From: Sphingobium yanoikuyae
Lineage (GTDB): Bacteria; Pseudomonadota; Alphaproteobacteria; Sphingomonadales; Sphingomonadaceae
DNA length: 64,000 nt
Reading direction: 5' to 3'
Assembly (NCBI RefSeq): GCF_034424525.1
Contig: NZ_CP139980.1
Coordinates: 62,001-126,000 of the forward strand
Every line of letters starts with the position of its first letter. The stretch's first letter is position 1. This document shows positions 34,929 to 43,337 of this stretch, in pieces. The notes under the pieces are model-generated. The model worked only from the letters and a program-made list of their open reading frames with translations, searched no databases and was not told where the DNA came from. The translations under genes and the position numbers were made by a program.

Positions 34929-34954
34929 CATCCGGCATCGCACGGCCGAGAATT

Positions 34955-35590
34955 TTAGGGGTGCCCGTTTTCGGTCGATTCGTGCAGGTCGACGGCGAAA
35001 GCGATCCGCAACAGGTCGGGCAGGCTTTGCGCGTTGAGTTTGATCATCAGACTGGCCCGATGCAGCTCGACCGTGTGCGACGTGACGCCGAGTTCATCTG
35101 CGATAAGGCTATTTGGATAGCCTCGCGAAATTCCTCTCAGAACGGCCCGTTCGCGCTGCGTCAGTCTCGCGGCTTTCGAAAGAGCGTCGGCCTGTTCGGA
35201 GGCACGACGGGCTATACTCTCAAGCCAGCTGAAGCCGCGGTCGATCGCGCCGAGCAATGCGGCCTTCTCGACCGGTTTGGCGAGAAAGTCGGCAGCGCCC
35301 GCCTTCATCGCCTGTACGGCGAGCGTAGGATCGCCATTGCCCGTCAGCACCACGACGGGCATGTCGATACCGCGTCGCGTCAGCTCCGCCTGAACCTGCA
35401 GGCCGTCCATGTCGGGCATGTGCATGTCGAGAACCACGCAGCCTTTCTCGGCGTCCTCTGCGCTCAACAGAAACTCCGGCCCCGAAGCGTAGGCTTCTAC
35501 GGCAAACCCTGCGGTCCGCAACGTGAAACTTAGTGCTTTTCGTATTGTCTCTTCGTCATCGACGATATGCACGACGCGCTTGTTCCCCAT
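34955..35590 (-). CDS. FixJ-type response regulator without adjacent kinase
   Basis: The 211-residue protein has a receiver (VDDEETIRKALSF, Asp in VVLDMHMPDMDG, Lys in AKPVEKA) and a FixJ/LuxR output domain (LTQRERAVLRGISRGYPNSLIADELGVTSHTVELHR). It is a paralogue of the FixJ at 23133. No sensor kinase lies next to it, so it may be fed by the FixL at 23746. A CGTATT box lies 17 bases upstream, but without a convincing -35. Confidence 0.88.
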   Translation of the reverse strand: MGNKRVVHIVDDEETIRKALSFTLRTAGFAVEAYASGPEFLLSAEDAEKGCVVLDMHMPDMDGLQVQAELTRRGIDMPVVVLTGNGDPTLAVQAMKAGAADFLAKPVEKAALLGAIDRGFSWLESIARRASEQADALSKAARLTQRERAVLRGISRGYPNSLIADELGVTSHTVELHRASLMIKLNAQSLPDLLRIAFAVDLHESTENGHP

Positions 35591-35607
35591 AGCCCCCGAG
35601 ATCGATC

Positions 35608-35634
35608 AATACGCAGTGCCGCGAGGGCAGCGCT
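35608..35634 (-). promoter_or_regulatory. weak ECF-type promoter candidate (CGTATT only)
   Basis: TGCGTATTG matches the -10 context of the cnrY and copC promoters, 17 bases before the FixJ paralogue start. The -35 position reads AGCGCT and does not match. Tentative. Confidence 0.25.
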
Positions 35635-35770
35635 TCAAGGGATACTTCTCTGCACGTTGGACTATGGTCCCAGGTCAAGAGTAAAAATTTGGCGAGGCAA
35701 AACGGCGAAGGACAGCGAAACTGTGAGGGTTCGGCTACTCCGCTCACACCAATGCCGCGGTCGCTGCGGC

Positions 35771-36030
35771 TCATTGCCGGGTCTCTGCTCCGGACGATGC
35801 ATGCGAGTTGCCCGCGCCGCCCTCGGCGCGATCGAGCCATCGCTACGCTTCCATCACATCGTCGACCGGCAGCGGGTTACTGGCGCCCGGCGGGCGAGGG
35901 GGGCGGGTTGGCCCTTGACGGCTGCGCGATCGGACGCCCAGGATAGCAGGGTGGCGCGCTTTACTTCGGGCTCAAGCTTCAGGTGCCCAGCAACGTCGAG
36001 GGGATCGATGAACGAGCGTGTGTGCGACAC
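35771..36030 (-). pseudogene. small hypothetical protein gene broken by frameshift and stop
   Basis: From a GTG at 36030 behind GAAGGAGGA the frame reads SHTRSFIDPLDVAGHLKLEP then VKRATLLSWASDRAAVKG before drifting and stopping at 35854. In a second frame the expected continuation GASNPLPVDDVMEA appears, then a TAG, then RWLDRAEGG to a TGA at 35771. This is the pattern of a short conserved alphaproteobacterial protein (length ~85) damaged twice. Function unknown. Confidence 0.6.
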
Positions 36031-36152
36031 GACATATCCTCCTTCCCTGCCGCGATTTTCTCCGAAAGGGAGATCTCAGGAGATTGGTTCGGACTCGTTT
36101 AGGGTCAATGGATGAGGACGCGCACAGCGTTTGCCGGGCGTTCATTTCCGTC

Positions 36153-37061
36153 TTAGAACTGACGCGCAGCACGCCATTCAATCCGGTGGCGAACGGCCTC
36201 CGCGATCGCTGGCATGACGTCTATATCATTCGACGCATGTGCAACCGCGTTCGTGCTGACGATCCTTTCGACAAGCCCACCCAGAACCTGCGCTGCATCG
36301 CCGGCAAAAAGCGGATGCACGACCACGCAATCCGGTCGCGCGAACCCCATGCCGACCAGTTGGCGCGCCGCCTCGGTGAGGGTCCGACCGGATGAGGCGA
36401 TATCGTCGACCAGCACCGGCTGGCGATCGAGAAACGCTGGGGCATTCGGAATCGAGATGGTGACGTGACGGTCGCCGGATCGGATTTTCTCGCACACGAG
36501 AAACGGAGCATCGGCATCGGCCGCCACCTGCGAGACCCACTGTTCGCTTTCCAGGTCCGGACCGATGATCAGCGGGCGAGCGACATTGCGCTTGATCCAC
36601 GAGGCCAAAAACGGCGCGGCATGAACAACCTGGGTTGGGATGCGGTAGATTTCCGACAATTCATGGTAGCGATGGAGATGCGGATCGACCGTCACCAGCC
36701 AGTCGAGATGGCGAGACAGGATCGCAGCAAAGGTTCGCGACGTCACCGCCTCGCCGGCATGGAAGCGTATGTCCTGGCGCATGTAAGCGAGGTAAGGGGC
36801 GACGAGCCCGATCCTGCGAGCGCCAAGATCGCGCGCGGTGTCGGCTGCGAACAGCAGCGGCAACAGCTTGGCGTCCGGATGATCGAGACTGGACAGCAGG
36901 ATGACCTCGCGGTCGCTGACGTCGTTTCCGACCCTGAGATAGGTTTCCCCGTCAGGAAACTGACGATGCTCGATCGTGCCGACCTCTGCATCGAGCGCGG
37001 CGGATAGCGGCTGTGCCAGGGCCTCGCTGCCAGGCAGCGCGAACAGGACGGGACGGTTCAT
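36153..37061 (-). CDS. prs: ribose-phosphate pyrophosphokinase (PRPP synthetase)
   Basis: The 302-residue protein has the PRPP synthetase fold with FPDGETYLRV near residue 35, LVAPYLAYMRQDIRFHAGEAVTSRTFA, the catalytic VDPHLHRYHELSEIY and the PRPP-binding loop VLVDDIASSGRTLTEAA. It is shorter and more divergent than the housekeeping enzyme, so it is probably a second copy. It overlaps the thymidine phosphorylase gene by four bases, and could turn ribose 5-phosphate released downstream of nucleotide breakdown back into PRPP. Confidence 0.88.
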   Translation of the reverse strand: MNRPVLFALPGSEALAQPLSAALDAEVGTIEHRQFPDGETYLRVGNDVSDREVILLSSLDHPDAKLLPLLFAADTARDLGARRIGLVAPYLAYMRQDIRFHAGEAVTSRTFAAILSRHLDWLVTVDPHLHRYHELSEIYRIPTQVVHAAPFLASWIKRNVARPLIIGPDLESEQWVSQVAADADAPFLVCEKIRSGDRHVTISIPNAPAFLDRQPVLVDDIASSGRTLTEAARQLVGMGFARPDCVVVHPLFAGDAAQVLGGLVERIVSTNAVAHASNDIDVMPAIAEAVRHRIEWRAARQF

Positions 37062-38596
37062 AGCGCTTCAATCCCGAAGATCGGCCCGTCGCTCACGGCA
37101 TAGGCCGCCGCATAGTCGAGCTCGCCCGGGCTCTCGGCATGAATGCTACACAAGGGAGCCCCGGCATCCACCATCTGGTTCAGCCGACACTGCAGTGCGA
37201 CGCCAGCGGCCTTGGCCACCGGCGCGCCGGCGAGCTTCGCGACCGTCGCGAGCTTGCGATTGTCGATACTCACCAGGCGGCCGCTATAGGGAGCGATCAT
37301 ATCCTGCTGAAACCGGGCGACCGGTGGAGCCCGCATGCCGCCCTGCGCTTCGCAGATACGTTGGAACTTGGCCCAGGCCCCGCCGCTTTCGAGACACGCC
37401 CGCGCACGCGCATAGCCTTCGCCGGCCGGGGCCGCGTCAGCGAGCTCAAGCAGTCCTCCCGCCAGCTCGCAGGCCCGGTGGGCGAGATCCTCGGCGCCCG
37501 GCTGCCCCTGGAGGACGGCAAGGATATCCTGCGCCTCGAGCGCCGGGCCGATGCCCCGTCCGATCGGCTCCGCGCCGGGGCCGCGCATCACCCGCGTGCG
37601 AAGCCCGAAGGCTTGGGCGACCGAGCTCAGCGCGCGCTCGAGCGTATCGGCGGCATCGGTTCCGCGTACCTTGGCGGTCGGCCCGACCGGGATATCGATG
37701 ACCAGATGGGTCGCACCGGCCGCGATTTTCTTGGACAGCACCGAGGCGACCATCTGCCCTACGGCATCGATATCGAGCACTCGTTCAACGCCGATGATCA
37801 CATCGTCGGCCGGGCTGAGATTGACGGCGCCGCCCCAGGCGATGCAGCCGCCTTCGCGCTCGACCACCTTGCGGATGGCGGAAACGTCGAGGTCGACAGG
37901 TGCAAGCACCTCCATCGTGTCCGCCGTGCCGGCCGGCGAGGTGATCGCCCGCGACGATGTCTTGGGCATGATCAGGCCCTCCGCGGCCATGATCGAGACG
38001 ATGATCGGCGTGGTGCGATTGCCCGGCAATCCACCGACGCTATGCTTGTCGACGATGACCGCTCCGGACCACTGCAATCGCTCGCCGACATCGACCATCG
38101 CCCTGGTCAGGCTGATCGTTTCGTCCGTATCGAGCGGGACCGCTGAGCATGCCGTGATGAACGCCGAGAGATGGACATCGCTATAGCGTCGCTCGGCGAT
38201 GTCGGTCATGATCGCTGAAAAAGCCCCTTCACTGAGACGATTGCCATAGATGCGCCGACGCACTTCGGCGAGCGAGGCGAGAGGCTGGGCGTGCGCGATC
38301 TCGACCGGATCGCCCTCGCTGACGCCGAGCCGCCGCCATGCGGATTCGGACAGGCCGATCTCGCCGGGCGCTGGAGCCTCCGCGGAACTGTGCAGCAGCG
38401 AGACGACGATTTCCCGCCCGCCGGCGTGCAGCGCGACCTGCGCGCGCGACGCGAGACCTTCCGAGCGGCAGACGGGACAGTCTTGGCGCATGACCGCGAT
38501 CAGATCACCTCCGGCAGCCGACAGGCCGAGGCGGTGTGCCCGCAGCGTCGTCGCGACAGGCTCTACTTCGGCGTCCTCGATGATCCCGGGCTTCAC
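37058..38596 (-). CDS. deoA: thymidine phosphorylase family protein (AMP phosphorylase-like)
   Basis: The 512-residue protein carries the family signature DKHSVGGLPGNRTTPIIVSIMAAEG and KTSSRAITSPAGTADTMEVL. Its ~90-residue N-terminal extension is the form found in AMP phosphorylases and in bacterial relatives annotated as thymidine phosphorylase. It cleaves a nucleoside or nucleotide with phosphate, releasing base and a sugar phosphate. It overlaps both neighbours by ATGA, so it forms a tight operon with the nuclease and PRPP synthetase. The exact substrate is not settled by sequence. Confidence 0.85.
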   Translation of the reverse strand: MKPGIIEDAEVEPVATTLRAHRLGLSAAGGDLIAVMRQDCPVCRSEGLASRAQVALHAGGREIVVSLLHSSAEAPAPGEIGLSESAWRRLGVSEGDPVEIAHAQPLASLAEVRRRIYGNRLSEGAFSAIMTDIAERRYSDVHLSAFITACSAVPLDTDETISLTRAMVDVGERLQWSGAVIVDKHSVGGLPGNRTTPIIVSIMAAEGLIMPKTSSRAITSPAGTADTMEVLAPVDLDVSAIRKVVEREGGCIAWGGAVNLSPADDVIIGVERVLDIDAVGQMVASVLSKKIAAGATHLVIDIPVGPTAKVRGTDAADTLERALSSVAQAFGLRTRVMRGPGAEPIGRGIGPALEAQDILAVLQGQPGAEDLAHRACELAGGLLELADAAPAGEGYARARACLESGGAWAKFQRICEAQGGMRAPPVARFQQDMIAPYSGRLVSIDNRKLATVAKLAGAPVAKAAGVALQCRLNQMVDAGAPLCSIHAESPGELDYAAAYAVSDGPIFGIEAL

Positions 38597-40041
38597 GCGA
38601 GCATGCCCCAGCTACCCAGCGCCGGTACGCTGCATGCCCAGCCCAGATTCTCCGAGACACGCTTCGCCAGGACCTGGGCGCCGGTCGGCTCGCCATGCGT
38701 GACATAGACATGGCGCGGGGGCTCTTGCAGCGACCCGAGCCAGCGCATGAGCTCGTCGCTGTCGGCATGCGCCGAAAGCATCGTCAGGTTGGCGACATCG
38801 GCTTCGACCGGGATATACTCGCCGTGGATCTTGATCGTCCGGGCGCCCCCGATCATGGCGGCGCCGCGGGTGCCCGCCGCCTGGAAGCCTGAGAAGAGGA
38901 TGAGGTTCTTCCCATCCGGCGCGAAGCGCTTGAGATGGTGGAGCACGCGGCCGCCCGTTGCCATTCCACTGGCCGAGATGATGACCTTGGGAGCGGGGTT
39001 GGCGGTGAGTTCCTTGGATTCCTCCACTTCGCGCACATAGTGCGCGACGCTGCACGCCGCTTCGCACTCGGCGCGGGCCAGGCGATGCTCGTCCATGAAA
39101 TCGCACATCAGCCCGCTCGCGTTGATCGCCATCGGGCTGTCGAGGAAGATCGGGATGTCGCGGAGGCGTCCCTGCGCGCGCAGACGCGAGAAATGATAGA
39201 GAAGCGACTGAACCCGTCCCACGGCGAAGGCCGGAATCACCACCGTCCCGCCTCTCTCGACGCATCGTTCGACATGATCTCCAAGCGTCTTTGTCGGATC
39301 GACCTGCTCGTGGCGCCGATCGCCATAGGTCGATTCCACTAGGACATAGTCGGCGCGCGCGGGCGGCTCGGGATCCTTCATCACCGCATCGCCGTAACGG
39401 CCGATGTCGCCTGAGAAGAGGATTGTCCGCCCCTTCCAGTCGATCTCGATCGACGCCGCGCCGAGGATGTGGCCGGCGCGATGGTAGCGCACCCTGATGC
39501 CGTCCGTGACTGCATGCCACGCTCCGAACTCGATCGGGCGGAAGAGCTGCAATGCCAGACGCGCGTCGGCCTGGGTGTAGAGGGGCAGCGCCGGCTGGTG
39601 CCTGGAGAAGCCGTGCTGGTTGGCGAACTCCGCATCCTTTTCCTGCAGATGGCCGCTGTCGGGAAGAAGGAGCTCGCACAGGGCCGCGGTCGCCCGCGTG
39701 GCAAGGACGGTCCCGTCCCAGCCCAGGCGCGCCATGCGCGGTAGTGCGCCCGAGTGATCGAGATGGGCGTGGGTCAGCAGCACCTGGCCGACATCCGCGA
39801 CTTCGGGTGGGATCGATGCCCAATTAAGGCGGCGCAGATCCCTGGGTCCCTGAAACAGGCCGGAATCGACCACGATCTGAGTTTCACCATCGTCCACCAG
39901 ATAACGCGACCCTGTGACCGTTCCCGATGCGCCGAGAAAGGCAACGCCGAGACCATCGGCCGGGCGCTTGGCCAGATCGATCCTTGCTTCACGCTCGAAG
40001 ATGGTCACGCGGGAATGGTGCCGTTTCTTTCTCTTTTGCAT
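38593..40041 (-). CDS. beta-CASP metallo-beta-lactamase-fold RNA nuclease
   Basis: From the ATG at 40041 the protein has 482 residues. Metal-binding HAHLDHSG, then GAASIEIDW, SGDIGRYGD and the beta-CASP blocks (ASGMATGGRVLHHLKRF, LSAHADSDELMRWL, VTHGEPTGAQVLA) are all present, as in CPSF/RNase J-type nucleases. It probably degrades RNA in the cytoplasm. First gene of an operon with a nucleotide phosphorylase and PRPP synthetase, so RNA breakdown feeding nucleotide salvage is a natural reading. No ribosome site is clear at 40041, and the frame is open to 40128. Confidence 0.85.
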   Translation of the reverse strand: MQKRKKRHHSRVTIFEREARIDLAKRPADGLGVAFLGASGTVTGSRYLVDDGETQIVVDSGLFQGPRDLRRLNWASIPPEVADVGQVLLTHAHLDHSGALPRMARLGWDGTVLATRATAALCELLLPDSGHLQEKDAEFANQHGFSRHQPALPLYTQADARLALQLFRPIEFGAWHAVTDGIRVRYHRAGHILGAASIEIDWKGRTILFSGDIGRYGDAVMKDPEPPARADYVLVESTYGDRRHEQVDPTKTLGDHVERCVERGGTVVIPAFAVGRVQSLLYHFSRLRAQGRLRDIPIFLDSPMAINASGLMCDFMDEHRLARAECEAACSVAHYVREVEESKELTANPAPKVIISASGMATGGRVLHHLKRFAPDGKNLILFSGFQAAGTRGAAMIGGARTIKIHGEYIPVEADVANLTMLSAHADSDELMRWLGSLQEPPRHVYVTHGEPTGAQVLAKRVSENLGWACSVPALGSWGMLA

Positions 40042-40227
40042 GGACGCGGGCCTGCCTCTCACGATTATGTTCGTGAGCGCAGCATTGGTTCGCGGACGCC
40101 GCACGCCTATACGCAAAATCCGCAGCACGACTGCTGCTCCCCGACAGCTGCGTCGCCCGAACGCCGATGGCCGATCCCATCGATCGCCTTACCCATGCCT
40201 GCGCGATGCCCGGGGGACTTCGGTCTC

Positions 40228-40235
40228 TACTTATA
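40228..40235 (+). promoter_or_regulatory. TACTTATA element before the DUF2933 gene
   Basis: TACTTATA lies 58 bases before the ATG at 40294, almost the same spacing as the copy before the aldehyde dehydrogenase. Confidence 0.25.
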
Positions 40236-40293
40236 CCTTGCTCCTTGGACTCGAGCCTATGCTGCCCGGACGTTGACCAGAAGAGGACGGCAT

Positions 40294-40557
40294 ATGGGCG
40301 AACATGACCATCGCATGCGCAAGCGCGGCAAGATCGTTCTGATCGGCTTCCTGCTCGTCGCTAGCTTCTTCCTCCTCACCGAGTATACCGCGCACTTCCT
40401 GGGTGTGCTGCCCTATCTCATCCTGCTCGCCTGCCCGCTCATGCACCTGTTCATGCACCGCGGCCATGGTGGGCATCAGCATGGCCATGAGCCCGGTCAG
40501 GCACCCGCCGGCTTACCGGCCAATCCCAACGGCCGCATCGAAGGAGAGTCGCGATGA
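40294..40557 (+). CDS. small membrane protein, DUF2933 family
   Basis: The 87-residue protein has a charged lead (MGEHDHRMRKRGK), two membrane helices and a His-rich tail (CPLMHLFMHRGHGGHQHGHEPG). This is the DUF2933 pattern; such genes sit beside copper and heavy-metal clusters. Metal binding through the His tail is plausible. The ATG follows AGAGGACGGCAT. It overlaps the next gene by four bases. Confidence 0.8.
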   Translation: MGEHDHRMRKRGKIVLIGFLLVASFFLLTEYTAHFLGVLPYLILLACPLMHLFMHRGHGGHQHGHEPGQAPAGLPANPNGRIEGESR

Positions 40558-41234
40558 CGCACGCCGACTATGGCTATGGTCTGTGGGGGCTCGCGCTGGT
40601 TAACGCCGCCGTTTTCATCCTCTTTGCGTTCAGCTTCTTCAAGCCGGCAACTAAACGAGACTGGCGCAGTTTGGGGGCGTTCAGCGCTTTCATCATAGCG
40701 CTCTTCGCGGAAATGTATGGCTTCCCGCTCACGATCTTCGTGCTTTCGGGGTGGCTCCAGTCGTATTTCCCCGCTGTCGACTGGTGGAGCCACGATGCTG
40801 GACATCTCCTGGAGATGATGTTCGGCTGGCGAGTTAATCCCCATTACGGTCCATTCCACATCGCCAGCTTTGTGCTGATCGGCGTGGGTTACTGGCTGAT
40901 CTCGGTTGCATGGACGGCCCTTCACTTGAGTCAGCGCAAACACCAATTGGCCCTTACTGGGATTTATGCCCGGATCCGGCACCCGCAATATGTCGGCTTC
41001 ATTCTCGTCATGCTCGGCTTTTTGCTACAATGGCCGACCCTTTTGACCCTTGCTATGTTTCCGGTGCTCGTCGTGATGTATATTCGGCTGGCTCGGCATG
41101 AGGAAAAGGAGGCGCTAGCCAGCTTCGGCGAGGTTTACCGCGATTATATGGCTCGCGTGCCCGGCTTCATTCCGAATCTGACAATCCATTCGCGTCGAAG
41201 AAGGCCATGGCGATCCTTTGACGGGAATGGCTGA
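40554..41234 (+). CDS. membrane methyltransferase, isoprenylcysteine/phospholipid methyltransferase family
   Basis: The 226-residue protein has about five membrane helices and the C-terminal AdoMet signature of the ICMT/PEMT family: YARIRHPQYVGFILVMLGF, then RHEEKEALASFGEVYRDYMARVPGFIP with the essential Glu. The substrate is unknown; bacterial members often lie next to DUF2933 genes in metal-stress clusters, as here. It is translationally coupled to the DUF2933 gene. Confidence 0.85.
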   Translation: MTHADYGYGLWGLALVNAAVFILFAFSFFKPATKRDWRSLGAFSAFIIALFAEMYGFPLTIFVLSGWLQSYFPAVDWWSHDAGHLLEMMFGWRVNPHYGPFHIASFVLIGVGYWLISVAWTALHLSQRKHQLALTGIYARIRHPQYVGFILVMLGFLLQWPTLLTLAMFPVLVVMYIRLARHEEKEALASFGEVYRDYMARVPGFIPNLTIHSRRRRPWRSFDGNG

Positions 41235-41343
41235 TGTAATTGCCGGCAAGGTCAATGCTGACGTTCTGACTGGCCTTATTATTCGGACATCGTTACCCGA
41301 CCTCACAGCACACTACTGCAGCAACCCCGGTTCGACTGCGCAA

Positions 41344-41913
41344 TCATCTTGGGAGGGCAAGTTCGCCTTGCACGGGCAGATTCGGTGTGGAGCTGATGCC
41401 CGGCACTAGACGCAGAGCATCGCCGATCAAGGTATAGACGGCGTGGCGCTGGCCGCCACGGTTCCGATGGTCGACGCGATAGCCCTGATAATGTCGGCGG
41501 AGCAGGCCTGCATTCACCAGTTCGGAAACGGCGCGACTGAGATTACTCTTGCCGGCTGTGCGAATGCGTGCCCGCATTTCCTCCGCGATCACGCCGCGCC
41601 TTTTCTCCAGATCGCCGGGGAGCAGTCCGTTTCTAGCGAGGTCGCTCTCGACCCGCTCGGCCAGCGTAATGCTGCGCGGACCACGCTGGGCCATCGGGGT
41701 CAATGCGTCGCATAGCCAATCGCGCAGGGAAACGAGCCCATCGTTCCGCCTGACCCAGGGACCGGCGCTTCCATCTGGCCCCGCCACCTGGGCGATCAGG
41801 TTGAGCAGCATGAAGGCATAACGGGGCCGGCTCGATACGGTCGCCAGCGTCTCGAGCACGGCCGCGACATCACAGCCAATGGAGGGTTCAAGAGGCTTGC
41901 CTGCATGAAACAT
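41344..41913 (-). CDS. winged-helix-like hypothetical protein
   Basis: The 189-residue protein has a middle domain, about 90-165, that reads like a helix-turn-helix (IRTAGKSNLSRAVSELVNAGLLRRHYQGYRVDHRNRGGQRHAVYTL). The N-terminal half (VAAVLETLATVSSRPRYAFMLLNLIAQ) is helical. Resembles small regulators seen on sphingomonad mobile DNA, but I cannot name it. It lies at the border between the stress island and the LuxR/conjugation region. Confidence 0.65.
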   Translation of the reverse strand: MFHAGKPLEPSIGCDVAAVLETLATVSSRPRYAFMLLNLIAQVAGPDGSAGPWVRRNDGLVSLRDWLCDALTPMAQRGPRSITLAERVESDLARNGLLPGDLEKRRGVIAEEMRARIRTAGKSNLSRAVSELVNAGLLRRHYQGYRVDHRNRGGQRHAVYTLIGDALRLVPGISSTPNLPVQGELALPR

Positions 41914-42134
41914 AACATGATGGAATCAAGCACAAAGCAGGATCAATGTGAATCCCAAATCGGCGGCCGCAGACGGGTTGTCAGCTATGACACTTTGCCA
42001 GCGGATAAAGTGTCATAGGCGATCCATTCTAATCGTAGATTGTTGCGAATCGTTCTCAACTCATCCTGATAATCATGGCGCTCGCCGCTTAGGTCTGGAC
42101 GAGCCGTCTCCTCGCGGACGAGCTTCCGTCGCCT

Positions 42135-42896
42135 ATGGCGAACAGGATAAAAGACTGCGGCCGCCTTGATGATCTCACGCGCTTTGCGGCGGACTGTCAG
42201 CGTGCTGAAACCCTTGGCGATTTACATGGCACGATCGATGCCGCCGTGCGCGATCTTGGCTTCCGCTGGTTCACGCTGCTTCACAATATCGACCTTCGGC
42301 GCGGAGGCGAGCAAAGCCTGTTCCTCACAACCTATCCATCGGCCTGGCTCGAGGAAGTTCTCGAAGAACGCCATTATCTCGAAGATCCGATCCATGCGGC
42401 CTGCGCTCGCACCCCGTCAGGGCTCGCCTGGGACCGGATCGGCGACGTGCTGGAGCTCACGCCGCGCCAGCGAAGCATCCTCGACCGCGCCAGGGACCAT
42501 GACCTTGCGTCCGGCTACAGTTTGCCAATCCGGACCCCGGGGGAACCCGAGGCGATCTTTACCGCCGCCCGATCGCGCGACGAGCCGCTCAGCGCAGAGG
42601 AGGTTCTGACCGCCCGTCTGCTCGGCTCGGTCGCTTATGATCGGGCGCGCGAGCTGCTTGGCGAAAGGGCAGGGCCATTGGCCTGCGTCCCTCTCAGCCC
42701 TCGCCAGGTCGAATGCATCGCGCTCGTCGCGCAAGGCAAAAGCGACTGGGAGATCGGCCAGATCCTCGGCCTCAGCCGCGACACCGTGCACGAATATGTT
42801 GAATCGGCCCGCAGGCGTTATGGCGTGCGACGACGCACGCAGCTGGTGCTGCGCGCGGTTCGCGATGGTCATCTCAACATGGAAGCGCTGCTCTGA
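42135..42896 (+). CDS. LuxR-family regulator with autoinducer-binding-like domain, solo 1
   Basis: The 253-residue protein has an N-terminal autoinducer-binding-like domain (FRWFTLLHN, YPSAWLEEVLEERHYLEDPIHAACARTPSGLAWDRIG) and a C-terminal LuxR helix-turn-helix (LSPRQVECIALVAQGKSDWEIGQILGLSRDTVHEYVESARRRYGVRRR). The YLEDP and WDR positions recall acyl-homoserine lactone receptors. No luxI gene lies in the window, so it is an orphan. It is a close paralogue of the gene at 44936 and may control the transfer operon. Confidence 0.88.
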   Translation: MANRIKDCGRLDDLTRFAADCQRAETLGDLHGTIDAAVRDLGFRWFTLLHNIDLRRGGEQSLFLTTYPSAWLEEVLEERHYLEDPIHAACARTPSGLAWDRIGDVLELTPRQRSILDRARDHDLASGYSLPIRTPGEPEAIFTAARSRDEPLSAEEVLTARLLGSVAYDRARELLGERAGPLACVPLSPRQVECIALVAQGKSDWEIGQILGLSRDTVHEYVESARRRYGVRRRTQLVLRAVRDGHLNMEALL

Positions 42897-42909
42897 TCTC
42901 GCCGGCCAT

Positions 42910-43287
42910 ATGATGATCGGGCTTGGGCAAGTTCAGGATTTCTGCGCTGTCGCTGGCGCGATCAAGGACGCTACGGCCTTGTCTGACCTGATGGCCGAAA
43001 TCACGAAGGCCATGGGCTTTCGGCACTATGCCCTGGTCCATCATGTCGACCTGAAGCCTGCGGTTCGCTCGGTCCACATCGTCGACTATCCGCAAGACTG
43101 GGTGGAGCGCTTCCAGGCGAGACGCCTCTATGCGAGCGACCCGATCCACCGCGCCAGCCATCGCACCAATGTGGGCTTTGCCTGGTCGGCGGTTCAGTCG
43201 ATCATCTCTCTGACGGCCGCCGATCGCTCGATCCTGGCAGAAGCCTACGAGGCCTCACCTCAAGATTTGTTCGCCAGACAACGCTAA
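42910..43287 (+). pseudogene. truncated third LuxR-type regulator (ligand domain only)
   Basis: The 125-residue frame matches the autoinducer-binding half of its neighbours (MGFRHYALVHHVDLK, YPQDWVERFQARRLYASDPIHRASHRTNVGFAWS). After SILAEAYEA it ends in a short unrelated tail and a stop. The DNA-binding half is gone, and ~50 bases later a glucose dehydrogenase remnant begins. If made, it could act as a dominant-negative partner, but I read it as a deletion remnant. Confidence 0.75.
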
Positions 43288-43337
43288 GCTGGAAATACTG
43301 AGAACATCCTAGGCGACGAGCCGAAGTCTGCCGTTCG

